Positions 49,868 through 59,000 of a stretch of 64,000 nt of DNA are shown here, in pieces. This DNA comes from an uncultured Pseudomonadota bacterium (lineage in GTDB: Bacteria; Myxococcota_A; UBA796; SXON01), in assembly GCA_903875225.1 (NCBI GenBank), contig CAIQVJ010000013.1:1-64000 (forward strand), read 5' to 3'. The translations under genes were made by a program, and so were the position numbers. Within the stretch, counting starts at the first letter, position 1, and each line of letters opens with the position of its first letter. Under the pieces are notes generated by a model, which did not search any database, was not told the origin of the DNA, and worked only from the letters and a program-made list of their open reading frames with translations.

Positions 49868-50773
49868 ATGCTCCCGCTCCTGCTCGCGTGCGCCGCCAAA
49901 GCCGTCGACACCGGGATCCCGTGGTCCTACCCGCTCGACGACGTGCTGCGCGTGACGGACGGGCAGGTGATCGGCACCCACAACAGCTACCATCAGCGCG
50001 ACGATCCGATGGTGACGGAGGAGTGGGACTATGCACACCTGCCGCTCGACGAGCAGGCCTCCCAGCAGGGGGTGCGCCAGTTCGAGCTCGACGTGCACCA
50101 GGAGCTCGACGGCAGCTTCAGCGTGTACCACGCGACCGGGCTCGACGACGTGAGCTCCTGCCCCACGCTGGATGCCTGCCTGAGCACCTTGCGCGGCTGG
50201 TCCGACCGGAACCCCGCACACTTCCCGCTGTTCATCCTCATCGAGCCCAAGGACGACACCGGCGGCGAGCCCATCGACGTCGATCTGCTCGATGCGGCCC
50301 TGCTCGCCTCGTGGCCCGACCCGTTCACCCCCGCCGAGCTGCAGGGGGACCACGCTACCGTGCAGGAGGCGGTGCTCACCGAGGGCTGGCCTTTCCTGGG
50401 CGCCGTTCGCGGGCGCGCCATCTTCGAGCTTCTCGACTCCGCGCAGCATCGGGACGCGTACACCGGCGACGGGCGCCCGATGTTCCGGGACCCCGTCGAC
50501 CTGGCAGACCCCACGGCCGCGTTCCTCCTGCTCGACGACCCCACCGATCCGGCCATCGGGCCCGCCGTCGCGGACGGCTATCTGGTGCGCACCTTCATCG
50601 ACGAGGATCTCGGCGCCGCGATCAGCGAGGACGGCGGTGCCCACATGCTCTCCACCGACTTTCCGGATCAGCACCCGCTGCCCGGAGGCGAGCCCGTCCG
50701 CTGCAATCCGGTGCACGTCACCGAAGGCTGCACGGCCACCGCGCTCGAAGACCCCGCTTTCCTCGAGGAGTAG
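49868..50773 (+). CDS. Ca2+-dependent phosphoinositide-specific phospholipase C-like lipoprotein
   Basis: 301 residues from ATG 49868. MLPLLLACAAKAVDTG is a lipoprotein signal. Motifs of the PI-PLC1 (PF16670) family: VIGTHNSYHQ with the catalytic His, RQFELDVHQ with metal-binding Glu/Asp, SVYHATGLDDVSSCPTL with the second His, and LFILIEPKDD. The family cleaves phosphatidylinositol lipids in a TIM barrel, with calcium. Being lipid-anchored, it would act outside the cell, perhaps on foreign lipids; this is inference. TACGTT ends seven bases before the ATG and there is no ribosome site. Confidence 0.87.
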   Translation: MLPLLLACAAKAVDTGIPWSYPLDDVLRVTDGQVIGTHNSYHQRDDPMVTEEWDYAHLPLDEQASQQGVRQFELDVHQELDGSFSVYHATGLDDVSSCPTLDACLSTLRGWSDRNPAHFPLFILIEPKDDTGGEPIDVDLLDAALLASWPDPFTPAELQGDHATVQEAVLTEGWPFLGAVRGRAIFELLDSAQHRDAYTGDGRPMFRDPVDLADPTAAFLLLDDPTDPAIGPAVADGYLVRTFIDEDLGAAISEDGGAHMLSTDFPDQHPLPGGEPVRCNPVHVTEGCTATALEDPAFLEE

Positions 50774-50782
50774 AGTCCCATC

Positions 50783-51733
50783 ATGCCCACCACCCGAACC
50801 GCCGCTCCCTCCCTTGCCGACCGCCTCACCGGCGGCCTCTACGGTCTCCTGATCGGCGACGCCGTCGGCGTCCCCTACGAGTTCCACCAGACCGCCTCGA
50901 TCCCCGCCGCCGTCGACATGGTGCCGCCGCCCGGGTTCTCCCGAGCGCACCGCACCGTCCCGCCGGGCACCTGGTCCGACGATGGCGCCCACGCGCTCTG
51001 CCTCCTGAGCTCGCTGCTGGAGAACGGCCGCCTGGTGCCGGCCTCCCTGGGCCAGCACCTCGTGGACTGGTATGACCACGGGCACTTCGCCGTGGACGGC
51101 ATCGTGTTCGACGTCGGGAACCAGACCAGCGACTCGATCAGCGCCCTGCGGTCGGGCGTGCCCGCCGAGGAGGCCGGTTCGGCCGGGGTGCACAGCAACG
51201 GGAACGGCTCGTTGATGCGGGTGCTGCCGCTCGCCCTCTGGCACAAGGGCACCGACGCCGAGCTTGTCGCGGATGCCATGCTCCAGTCGAGGGTGACGCA
51301 CGGCCACGAGCGGTCGCAGGTGTGTTGTGCCCTGTATTGCCTGTGGGCGCGTCGGCTGCTGCACGGTCGGGAGGATGCCTGGGAGGACGCCGTGGCCACG
51401 CTCCGGGGGCTCCTGCCGCCTGCGTCGGCGACGGAGGATGCGCTCGAGTCCCACGTCCGCCCGGAGGAGATCCGTGGTGGGGGGACAGGGTACGTCGTGG
51501 ACACCCTGGCGTCTGCGCGCATGGTGTCGCGGCTGCCCCGGTACCGCGACGTGGTGCTCGCCGCGATCCGGCTCGGGCACGACACGGACACGACGGCGTG
51601 CGTGGCCGGTGGCGTGGCCGGCGTTCGGGACGGGATCGACGGGATCCCACTGGAATGGCGGCAGGCCCTGCGGGGAACTGAGCTGGTGACGCCCCTCGTC
51701 GCCGGGCTCCTGGAGTGGCACGGGGTGGCGTGA
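50783..51733 (+). CDS. ADP-ribosylglycohydrolase family protein (DraG-like)
   Basis: 316 residues, 9 bp after the PI-PLC gene. Motifs: GLLIGDAVGVPYEF, the metal site GTWSDDGAHAL (Ser-Asp-Asp, where DraG has Thr-Asp-Asp-Thr), SNGNGSLMRVLPL and LGHDTDTTACVAGGVAG with the second metal site. All Mg/Mn ligands are present, so it is likely active. The family removes ADP-ribose from arginine, serine or DNA, or hydrolyses related small molecules. No ADP-ribosyltransferase gene is seen nearby. The previous stop TAG begins TAGAGT, six bases before the ATG, as in other possible leaderless starts here. Confidence 0.9.
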   Translation: MPTTRTAAPSLADRLTGGLYGLLIGDAVGVPYEFHQTASIPAAVDMVPPPGFSRAHRTVPPGTWSDDGAHALCLLSSLLENGRLVPASLGQHLVDWYDHGHFAVDGIVFDVGNQTSDSISALRSGVPAEEAGSAGVHSNGNGSLMRVLPLALWHKGTDAELVADAMLQSRVTHGHERSQVCCALYCLWARRLLHGREDAWEDAVATLRGLLPPASATEDALESHVRPEEIRGGGTGYVVDTLASARMVSRLPRYRDVVLAAIRLGHDTDTTACVAGGVAGVRDGIDGIPLEWRQALRGTELVTPLVAGLLEWHGVA

Positions 51734-51788
51734 TCGGCTGGCGGCCTGCGCAGGTCGCGACTATAGGCCGGCCCTCGACGGAGGGTTC

Positions 51789-52820
51789 GTGCTCGTCCTC
51801 ACACTACTGCTCGCTGGCTGCGCGGGTACCGCGCCGGTGGCCGGAACCACTCCGCCCCCAGCCCCCGTGCACGTCGAGGTCGCTGCGCCCACCGCGCTCG
51901 ATCGCGTGCAGAGCGCAGTGGGCGTGGTCGTGGCGGTGGACTCCGTGGAGATCCGGCCGGAGATGTCGGGGCTGGTGCAGGCCGTGGGCTTCACGGACGG
52001 CCAGGCCGTACATCGCGGCGCGGTGCTCGTGCGCCTGCGGGATGCAGAGGCACAGGCCGGGCTGCTCGACGCGAGGTCCCGGGCGAAGCTGGCGGCGTTG
52101 GGCCTCACACGCGCCCGGGACCTGTTCGGGCGGGGCGACATGGCGCAGGTCGACGTGGACCAGGCGGAGGCCTCGGATGGGCTCGCCCGGGCCGCGGTCC
52201 AGCGCGCCGAGGAGATGGTCCGGCGCACGGTGATCGTCGCTCCCTTCGACGGTGTCGCGGGCCGCCGCGACGTCTCCGTGGGCCAGACGGTAGACCCCGG
52301 CCTGGTGCTCACGCGCATCGAGGCGTTGGGACACCTCGCGGTGGACATCACCCTGCCGGAGTCGGCGATGGCGGGCCTGCAGCCCGGGCTGGCCGCCCAC
52401 GTGCAGGTGCCCGCGCTGGGGGAAGGGGAGCTGGACGCGACCGTGAGCTACGTGGCGTCCCGCGTGCGGGAGGACAGTCGCACGGTGGACGTTCGCCTCC
52501 TGCTCGACAGCGCGCCGGGCTTGCGCCCCGGGATGAGCGCCACCGCCCGCATCGTCACCGCCCACGTGGACGATGCGCTGCTGGTTCCGGCGCAGGCGGT
52601 GGTGCCCTCCGCGAGCGGGATGGCGCTCTGGGTGGTGGGGGAGGATGGCACGGTGAGCCTGCACCCGGTGGTCACCGGGGAGCGCACCGCGGACCGCGTC
52701 GAGGCCACGACGGGGCTCTCGGCGGGCGAGAAGGTGGTGGTCGAGGGGCTCTCGCGGCTGCGGCCGGGTGCCAAGGTCACCATCGTGGCGGAGCCCTCGG
52801 GACCGCCGAGCCAGCCATGA
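51789..52820 (+). CDS. RND efflux adaptor (membrane fusion lipoprotein)
   Basis: 343 residues from GTG 51789 with GGAGG five bases upstream. Lipobox LAGC at residues 8-11. Periplasmic adaptor pattern: first lipoyl half VEIRPEMSGLVQAVGFTDGQAVHRGAVLVRL, here split by a short hairpin (~85-130), then RTVIVAPFDGVAGRRDVSVGQTVDPG, beta-barrel LRPGMSATARIVT and C-terminal VEGLSRLRPGAKV. It links an inner-membrane RND pump to an outer-membrane channel. It overlaps the pump gene by 4 bp. No TolC-like channel gene lies in the window. Confidence 0.95.
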   Translation: MLVLTLLLAGCAGTAPVAGTTPPPAPVHVEVAAPTALDRVQSAVGVVVAVDSVEIRPEMSGLVQAVGFTDGQAVHRGAVLVRLRDAEAQAGLLDARSRAKLAALGLTRARDLFGRGDMAQVDVDQAEASDGLARAAVQRAEEMVRRTVIVAPFDGVAGRRDVSVGQTVDPGLVLTRIEALGHLAVDITLPESAMAGLQPGLAAHVQVPALGEGELDATVSYVASRVREDSRTVDVRLLLDSAPGLRPGMSATARIVTAHVDDALLVPAQAVVPSASGMALWVVGEDGTVSLHPVVTGERTADRVEATTGLSAGEKVVVEGLSRLRPGAKVTIVAEPSGPPSQP

Positions 52821-55800
52821 GCCTGACGGACATCTTCATCCGACGGCCGGTGCTGGCCGCGGTCATCTCGCTGCTCCTGCTGCTGCTCGGCTCGATGGGG
52901 TACAGCCTGCTGGCGGTGCGGGAGACGCCCGACGTGCAGAGCCCGGTGGTGACGGTCACGACCACCTGGCCGGGCGCCGATCCGGCGATCGTCGAGTCGG
53001 ACGTGACCGAGATCCTCGAGCGGGAGCTCAACGGCATCGAGGGCGTGCGCACCCTCACGAGCACCAGCCAGGACGGCTCCTCGCAGATCACCGTGGAATT
53101 CAACCTGGATCGGGACCTGGAGGCCGCGGCGAACGACGTGCGCAGTCGTGTGAGCCGGGTGCGCAAGAAGCTCCCGAACGACATCGACGAGCCGACCGTG
53201 GAGAAGGCGGATGCGTCCGCCCAGCCCGTGCTCTTCCTGCGGCTCGCGGGGTCCGACCGCAGCGTGCTCGCCATCACCGAGATCGCCGACACCATCGTGC
53301 GGGACCGGATCGAGAACGTCGAAGGGGTCAGCGGGCTCGACCTCTACGGCGCCCAGGTCTACGCGATGCGCATCGAGCTCGACCGCGTGCGGATGGCCGC
53401 CCGCAGCGTCACGCTGGGCGACGTCCAGGCAGCGCTCCTGGCCGGGAACGTCGACCTGCCCGCCGGGCGCATCGAGGGCAATGCCACCCAGCTCACGCTC
53501 CACGTGCAGGGCGGGCTCACCACCCCCGACGAGTTCGGCGCGCTGGTGGTCCGGGCCGAGGGCACCTCGCGCGTGTACCTCCGCGACCTCGCCACCATCC
53601 GGCTCGGGGCCGAGAACGAGAACACCGCGGGCAGGGCCGACGGCGAGCCGGCCGTCTCGATCGCGGTCACCCCCCAGGCCAGGGCGAACATCATCGACGT
53701 CTCGGACCAGATCCGGCAGCGGCTCGCTGGCATCCAGGGAGATCTTCCCTCGGGCCTGTCGCTCTCGATCGTCTACGACCGGGCGGACGCCGTGCGCGCC
53801 TCGATCCACGACGTGCAGACCACGCTGCTCGTCGCGTTCGGGCTCGTCGTCGTCGTGATCTTCCTGTTCCTGCGCGACTGGAGGAGCACGCTCGTGCCCG
53901 CCGTCGCGATCCCGGTCTCCATCGTCGGCACGTTCCTCGTGCTGTGGGTCGCCGGGTTCACGATCAACGTCTTCACCCTCTTCGGGCTGGTGCTCGCCAT
54001 CGGCCTCGTCGTGGACGACGCGATCGTGGTGCTGGAGAACATCGTCCGCCGGATCGAGGAGGGCGAGTCCCCCATGGACGCCGCCATCCACGGCACCCGC
54101 CAGATCGCCTTCGCGGTCATCGCCACGACCGTCTCGCTCGTCGCGGTGTTCCTGCCCGTGATCTTCACCGGAGGCACCACGGGGCGGCTGTTCCTGGAGT
54201 TCGGCACCACCGTCGCAGCCAGCGTGGCGATCAGCATGGTCGTGGCGCTCACGCTCACCCCGATGCTGTGCTCGCGCCTCCTGAAGGTGTCGCGGTCCAC
54301 CGGCGCGAAGGCGCACGACGCCGAACCGCGCGGGATCGCGCGATTGTTCGCCGTGTCGCTGAATTTCGTGATGCGCGTGCCGTACCTGGTGATCCCGGTG
54401 CTCCTCGTCGCGCTCGCCGGTGTGGCGCTCGGATTCAACTTCCTCCCGCGCGAGTTCTTCCCCACGGAGGACCGCAACATCTTCATGATCCGGACGATGG
54501 CGCCGGAGGGGGCGAGCTTTGCGTGGATGGACGCGCGGATGAAGGAGGTGGAGCAGCAGGTGATGCCGCTCGTGCCGGAGCGCCAGATCATGCTCTCCCG
54601 CGTGGCGACGGGGCCCGGGGGCACTGCGGCCGGCACCAACACCGGCATGATCATCTTCGCGCTCACGCCGCGCACCGAGCGCGCGCGCAGCCAGCAGGAC
54701 ATCATCAACGCGTTGAAGGGACCGCTCTCCACGGTCACGGCGTTCCGCACCGTTCCGATCCAGTTCCCGACCGTGGGTCGCGGCTTCTCCCCGCCGCTGC
54801 AGTTCGTCCTGCAGAACGCCGACTTCGACGCGCTCGCCGCGGAGCTGCCGAAGTTCCTCCAGGCGATGCGCAAGCTGCCGGGCCTCTCCTCCGTGAACGA
54901 GGATCTCCACCTCGATCGCCCCGAGCTGTGGTTGCACATCGACCGCGACCAGGCCGCCGCCCTGGGCGTGCCCATCCGCGACGTGGCCCGTACCCTGCAG
55001 GTGCTCACCAGCGGCCTGCAGGTCTCCACCTTCAAGCGCGGGGTGCGCCAGTACAAGGTGATCGCCAGCCTGCAGCCGGGGGAGCGCGCGGACCCCCAGG
55101 ACGTCGGGGCGGTGAACCTGCGCGGAGATGGTGGACGGATGATCCCGCTCGCGAACCTCGTGAAGACCGACGAGCGGGCAGGCACCGCCGCGCGGTACCA
55201 CTACAACCGGGCGCCGTCGGCCACGATCAGCGCAAACCTCGACGGCATCACGCTCGGGGAGGGCATCGACCGCGTGCGGGCGATGGCCAGGACCGAGCTT
55301 CCGGAGGGCTTCCGGACCGCGCTGGCCGGCGAGTCCAGGGATTTTGCAGACAGCAGCACCTCGCTCGTGCAGATGTTCGTGCTCGCGCTCGCCCTGGTAT
55401 ACCTGCTGCTTGCCGCGCAGTTCGACTCGTTCCTCGCCCCGATCTCGATCATGCTCTCGGTGCCGCTGGCGCTCGCAGGAGCCTTCGGCTCGCTCTCGGC
55501 CCTGGGCATGACGCTCTCGTTTTTCGGGCAGGTCGGCTTGATCCTGCTCGTGGGGCTGGTCACGAAGAACGGCATCCTGATCGTGGAGTACGCCCGCCAG
55601 CTTCAGTCGGATGAGGACATCGACCCCTGGCAGGCCGCGCGGCGCGCGGCGCAGCTACGCTTTCGGCCGATCCTCATGACCTCGGTCGCGACCATCGGCG
55701 GCGCGTTGCCCATCGCGGCCGGGCTCTCGGGCTCCAGCCGCGCTTCCCTTGGCGTAGCGGTCGTGGGCGGCATGGTCACCGCCACCCTGATGACGCTGTA

Positions 55801-55864
55801 CGTCACGCCGGTGGTCTACGCCGCCCTGGCCAGCGTCGGGCGCCGGCGGCCGACCGCGGGGTAG
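52817..55864 (+). CDS. RND efflux pump, HAE1 (AcrB-like) family
   Basis: 1015 residues, the usual length. It starts MSLTDIFIRRPVLAAVISLLLLLLG and has 12 membrane helices in two halves with large periplasmic loops after helices 1 and 7. The proton-relay Asp-Asp is present in GLVVDDAIVVLENIVRR and the family phrase FLPREFFPTEDRN starts the second loop; GLVTKNGILIVEYARQL carries the helix-10 Lys. All essential residues are intact. The HAE1 group exports drugs, detergents and hydrophobic compounds by proton exchange. Coupled with the adaptor. No regulator gene adjoins it, so control is not evident. Confidence 0.97.
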   Translation: MSLTDIFIRRPVLAAVISLLLLLLGSMGYSLLAVRETPDVQSPVVTVTTTWPGADPAIVESDVTEILERELNGIEGVRTLTSTSQDGSSQITVEFNLDRDLEAAANDVRSRVSRVRKKLPNDIDEPTVEKADASAQPVLFLRLAGSDRSVLAITEIADTIVRDRIENVEGVSGLDLYGAQVYAMRIELDRVRMAARSVTLGDVQAALLAGNVDLPAGRIEGNATQLTLHVQGGLTTPDEFGALVVRAEGTSRVYLRDLATIRLGAENENTAGRADGEPAVSIAVTPQARANIIDVSDQIRQRLAGIQGDLPSGLSLSIVYDRADAVRASIHDVQTTLLVAFGLVVVVIFLFLRDWRSTLVPAVAIPVSIVGTFLVLWVAGFTINVFTLFGLVLAIGLVVDDAIVVLENIVRRIEEGESPMDAAIHGTRQIAFAVIATTVSLVAVFLPVIFTGGTTGRLFLEFGTTVAASVAISMVVALTLTPMLCSRLLKVSRSTGAKAHDAEPRGIARLFAVSLNFVMRVPYLVIPVLLVALAGVALGFNFLPREFFPTEDRNIFMIRTMAPEGASFAWMDARMKEVEQQVMPLVPERQIMLSRVATGPGGTAAGTNTGMIIFALTPRTERARSQQDIINALKGPLSTVTAFRTVPIQFPTVGRGFSPPLQFVLQNADFDALAAELPKFLQAMRKLPGLSSVNEDLHLDRPELWLHIDRDQAAALGVPIRDVARTLQVLTSGLQVSTFKRGVRQYKVIASLQPGERADPQDVGAVNLRGDGGRMIPLANLVKTDERAGTAARYHYNRAPSATISANLDGITLGEGIDRVRAMARTELPEGFRTALAGESRDFADSSTSLVQMFVLALALVYLLLAAQFDSFLAPISIMLSVPLALAGAFGSLSALGMTLSFFGQVGLILLVGLVTKNGILIVEYARQLQSDEDIDPWQAARRAAQLRFRPILMTSVATIGGALPIAAGLSGSSRASLGVAVVGGMVTATLMTLYVTPVVYAALASVGRRRPTAG

Positions 55865-56001
55865 GCGGGGGGCCGCCAGGGGAGGGGAGCATGGGCTCTG
55901 GGCGCGCACGGCGAGCTCTCGCCGGAGTCTCCCTGATCCTCCGCGGAGTTACACTCCACCGCTCGAATCGGCAGTCTCTACAATCTCGTCACACTCCTGG
56001 C

Positions 56002-56031
56002 TTGTCTTGGATTGGGTCGACATTGTACACA
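56002..56031 (+). promoter_or_regulatory. possible promoter of the giant repeat protein
   Basis: TTGTCT (56002-56007), 18 bp, TACACA (56026-56031), about 20 bp before ATG 56051. TACAAT at 55979-55984 is another -10 candidate but without a -35. A GGAG at 56042-56045 is the ribosome site. Confidence 0.3.
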
Positions 56032-56050
56032 TCGCGAACCCGGAGTCTCC

Positions 56051-59000
56051 ATGCGTCGTTCACCCTCCCTCGCCCTCATCGGCTCGCTGCTCTCGTTGAT
56101 GGGCTGCGTGACCGCGCCGGAAGGGGACAGCGCGCACTCCACGGACAGCGCGGCGCCGGCTGCCGGCACCGAGGCCGCCTTCACGGCGACTGACGGCGGG
56201 TTCCTTTCGACGAGCCGTGCCTGGCGCTTCGACACCCGGCTCGACGCCGATGGCGCGCGCCTCACCGGTGGCCAGGACCAGTTGGAGCTGCAGTTCACGG
56301 GCTGGGGGCGCGACGTCATCGTCCCCGCCGTCACCAGCACGCCCTCGTCGACCGGTGCCCGCGTGACCTACGACCGCGGCTCGGTGACCGAGTGGTGGCA
56401 GAACACCGCGGCCGGCAGCGAACAGGGTTGGGATTTCGCCGACAAGCCCGATGGGGAGGGGGAGATCACCATCGAGGTGAAGCTCGACGGCGGGACACCC
56501 GTACTGGCGGCGGACTCGGTCCAGATCATCGGGGACCACGGCGGGCTGTGGACGTACGCGGGGCTCCGGGCGACAGACGACGCGGGCCGCGAGCTCCCGG
56601 TCCGGTTCGACGTGCGTGGCGACACCATCGGCATCAAGGTCGACGACGCTGGTGCCACCTGGCCGATCCACGTCGACCCCGTGATGAGCTTCGCCGTCGT
56701 CAACTGGTCGGGGGCCACCGGGGACAGCCTCGGTTCCGCCGTGGTCACCGGCGACTTCAACCACGACGGGCGCGCGGACATCGCCATCGGCGCGGACTAC
56801 CACAGCACCGGCGTCGGCGCTGTCTTCGTCTACTATGGCACCACCACCGTCCCTTCGGTCATCCCCAGCGTCGTCCTCGCGCCCCCGCCCGGCGCCGGGC
56901 TGTTCGGGTTCTCGCTCGCCGCTGGCGACATCAATGGCGACAGCCTGGACGACCTGATCGTCGGCGCGCCCTACACCACCACCGTCGCCTCGATGGACGG
57001 CGCCGCGTGGGTCTACTACGGCAGCTCTCCCTCCGGCCTCTCCCCTGCAAGCAGCACCCGGGTCACCGGCACCGGCGCGGCCAACAACTACTTCGGCTGC
57101 TCGGTCTCTGCGGGCGACGTCAACGGGGACGGCTACGACGACGTGGTGGTCGGCGAGTACGGGTACAGCACGGAGAACGGTCGCACGTGGGTCTACGCCG
57201 GCTCTTCGACCGGGGTCGCCCTCTCCACGTTCCGATCGATCACCGGCCCGTCGGCGGGCTCCCGGTTTGGTTGGGCCGTGAGCGCGGGCGCGAGCGCATC
57301 CTCCGACGTGTACTCGGAGCTGGTGGTGGGCGCGCCCCAGTACAGCAGCGGCACCGGTCAAGCGTACCTGTACACGGGCAGCGCCGCATTCTTCACCACC
57401 ACGCCCACTGCGACCACGACCTACACCGGAACGTCCGGCGTGCAATACGGCTACGCGGTGAACATGGGGCAGAGCTACAACGGCGATGCCTTCGGGGATC
57501 TCGTCGTCGGGGCGCCGACGGGTGCCGGGACCCTCGGGCGCGTCTTCTACTACCAGTCCGACAGCACCGCGATCCCCGCAACCAAGACCGCCAACTTCGA
57601 CGGGACGAGCGCCGGCAGCTACTTCGGTGCCTCCCTGGCCGGGATCGGCGACACGGACGACGATGGGTACAGCGAGCTTCTCGTCGGCGCGTGGACGTCT
57701 GCGCTGCCGGGCGCTGTCACCTTGTACGACGGCAGCGCCAGCGGGCTGGCGGGCTCGGGGCGGTCGTCGAGTTTTGCCGGGACCGGCACCGAAGCCTTCG
57801 GGACCTCGGTCGCCGGGGGCGACGTGAACGGGGACGGCAACGCCGACATCGTGATGGGCGCGCCCGGCGCGAGCAGCGGGGCGGGGCGGGTGGTGCTGGA
57901 ATATGGCGGGGCAGATGCGGACAATGACGGGTGGGTGGTGAACGGGAGCGGATACCAGGAGGACTGCCTCGACAGCAACGCGGCCGTGAGCCCCGGCGCG
58001 GTCGAGATGTGCGATGCGCTCAACCTCGACGAGGACTGTGACGGCCTCGCCGACAACAACGATCCCTCGGCCGTGAGCCTGAGCCCGTTCTTCCGCGACC
58101 TGGATGGCGACGGGTTCGGGGACCCCACCTCGATGGTGATGAGGTGCGACGCCCCGGTCGGCTACGTCTCCAACGCCACCGACTGCAACGACGCCAACGC
58201 CGCGGCCCACCCGGGCGCCACCGAGGTGTGCGACAGCTTCAACGCAGATGAGGACTGCGACACGCTCGCGGACGATCTCGACTCCTCGGTCTCCGCAGCC
58301 ACGAAGACCCCCTGGTACCTCGACGGCGACGTCGACGGCTTCGGCGGTGCCCTGAACGGGTCCTACTGCGACGCGCCTCCAGGCTCGGTCGCGACCTCCA
58401 CCGACTGCAACGATGCAGACGCCACGGTCCACCCCGGAGGCTCTGAGCTCTGCGACCCCGCGGATCGCGACGAGGACTGCGACGGGCTGGCGGACAACAA
58501 CGACTCGTCGGCCTCTCCCGCCACGAAGACCCTGTTCTTCCAGGACGCCGATGGCGACCTGTACGGCAGCGGCACGGTGGGGTTCTACTGCGACCTGCCC
58601 ACGGGCTATGCGATCGCCAGCGGGGACTGCGACGACACCAACTCCGCCGCGCATCCGACGGCCGCCGAGGTGTGCGACTCGGTCGACAACGACTGCGACG
58701 GAGCGGTCGACGAGGGCGCCACCAGCGCGTTCTACCGCGATGCCGACGGGGACAGCTACGGCGACCTCTCCGCGAGCGTCGTCGGGTGCACCGCCGCTAC
58801 GGGGTACGTGTCGGTGGCGGGAGACTGCAACGATGCCAACGCCGCGATCAACCCCCTCGCCACCGAGGTGTGCGACGCGCTGAACACCGACGAGGACTGC
58901 GACGGTCTGACCGACGACACCGACGCCTCCGTGTCGGCCTCCTCGAAGACGACCTGGTACGACGACGCGGACCGCGATGGTTTTGGCGGGGCGTCGATCG

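Noticed and set aside
52448..55201. 917-codon minus-strand open frame opposite the RND pump
   Set aside because: Antisense of a strongly conserved pump gene. His/Arg/Asp-rich with no domain pattern.
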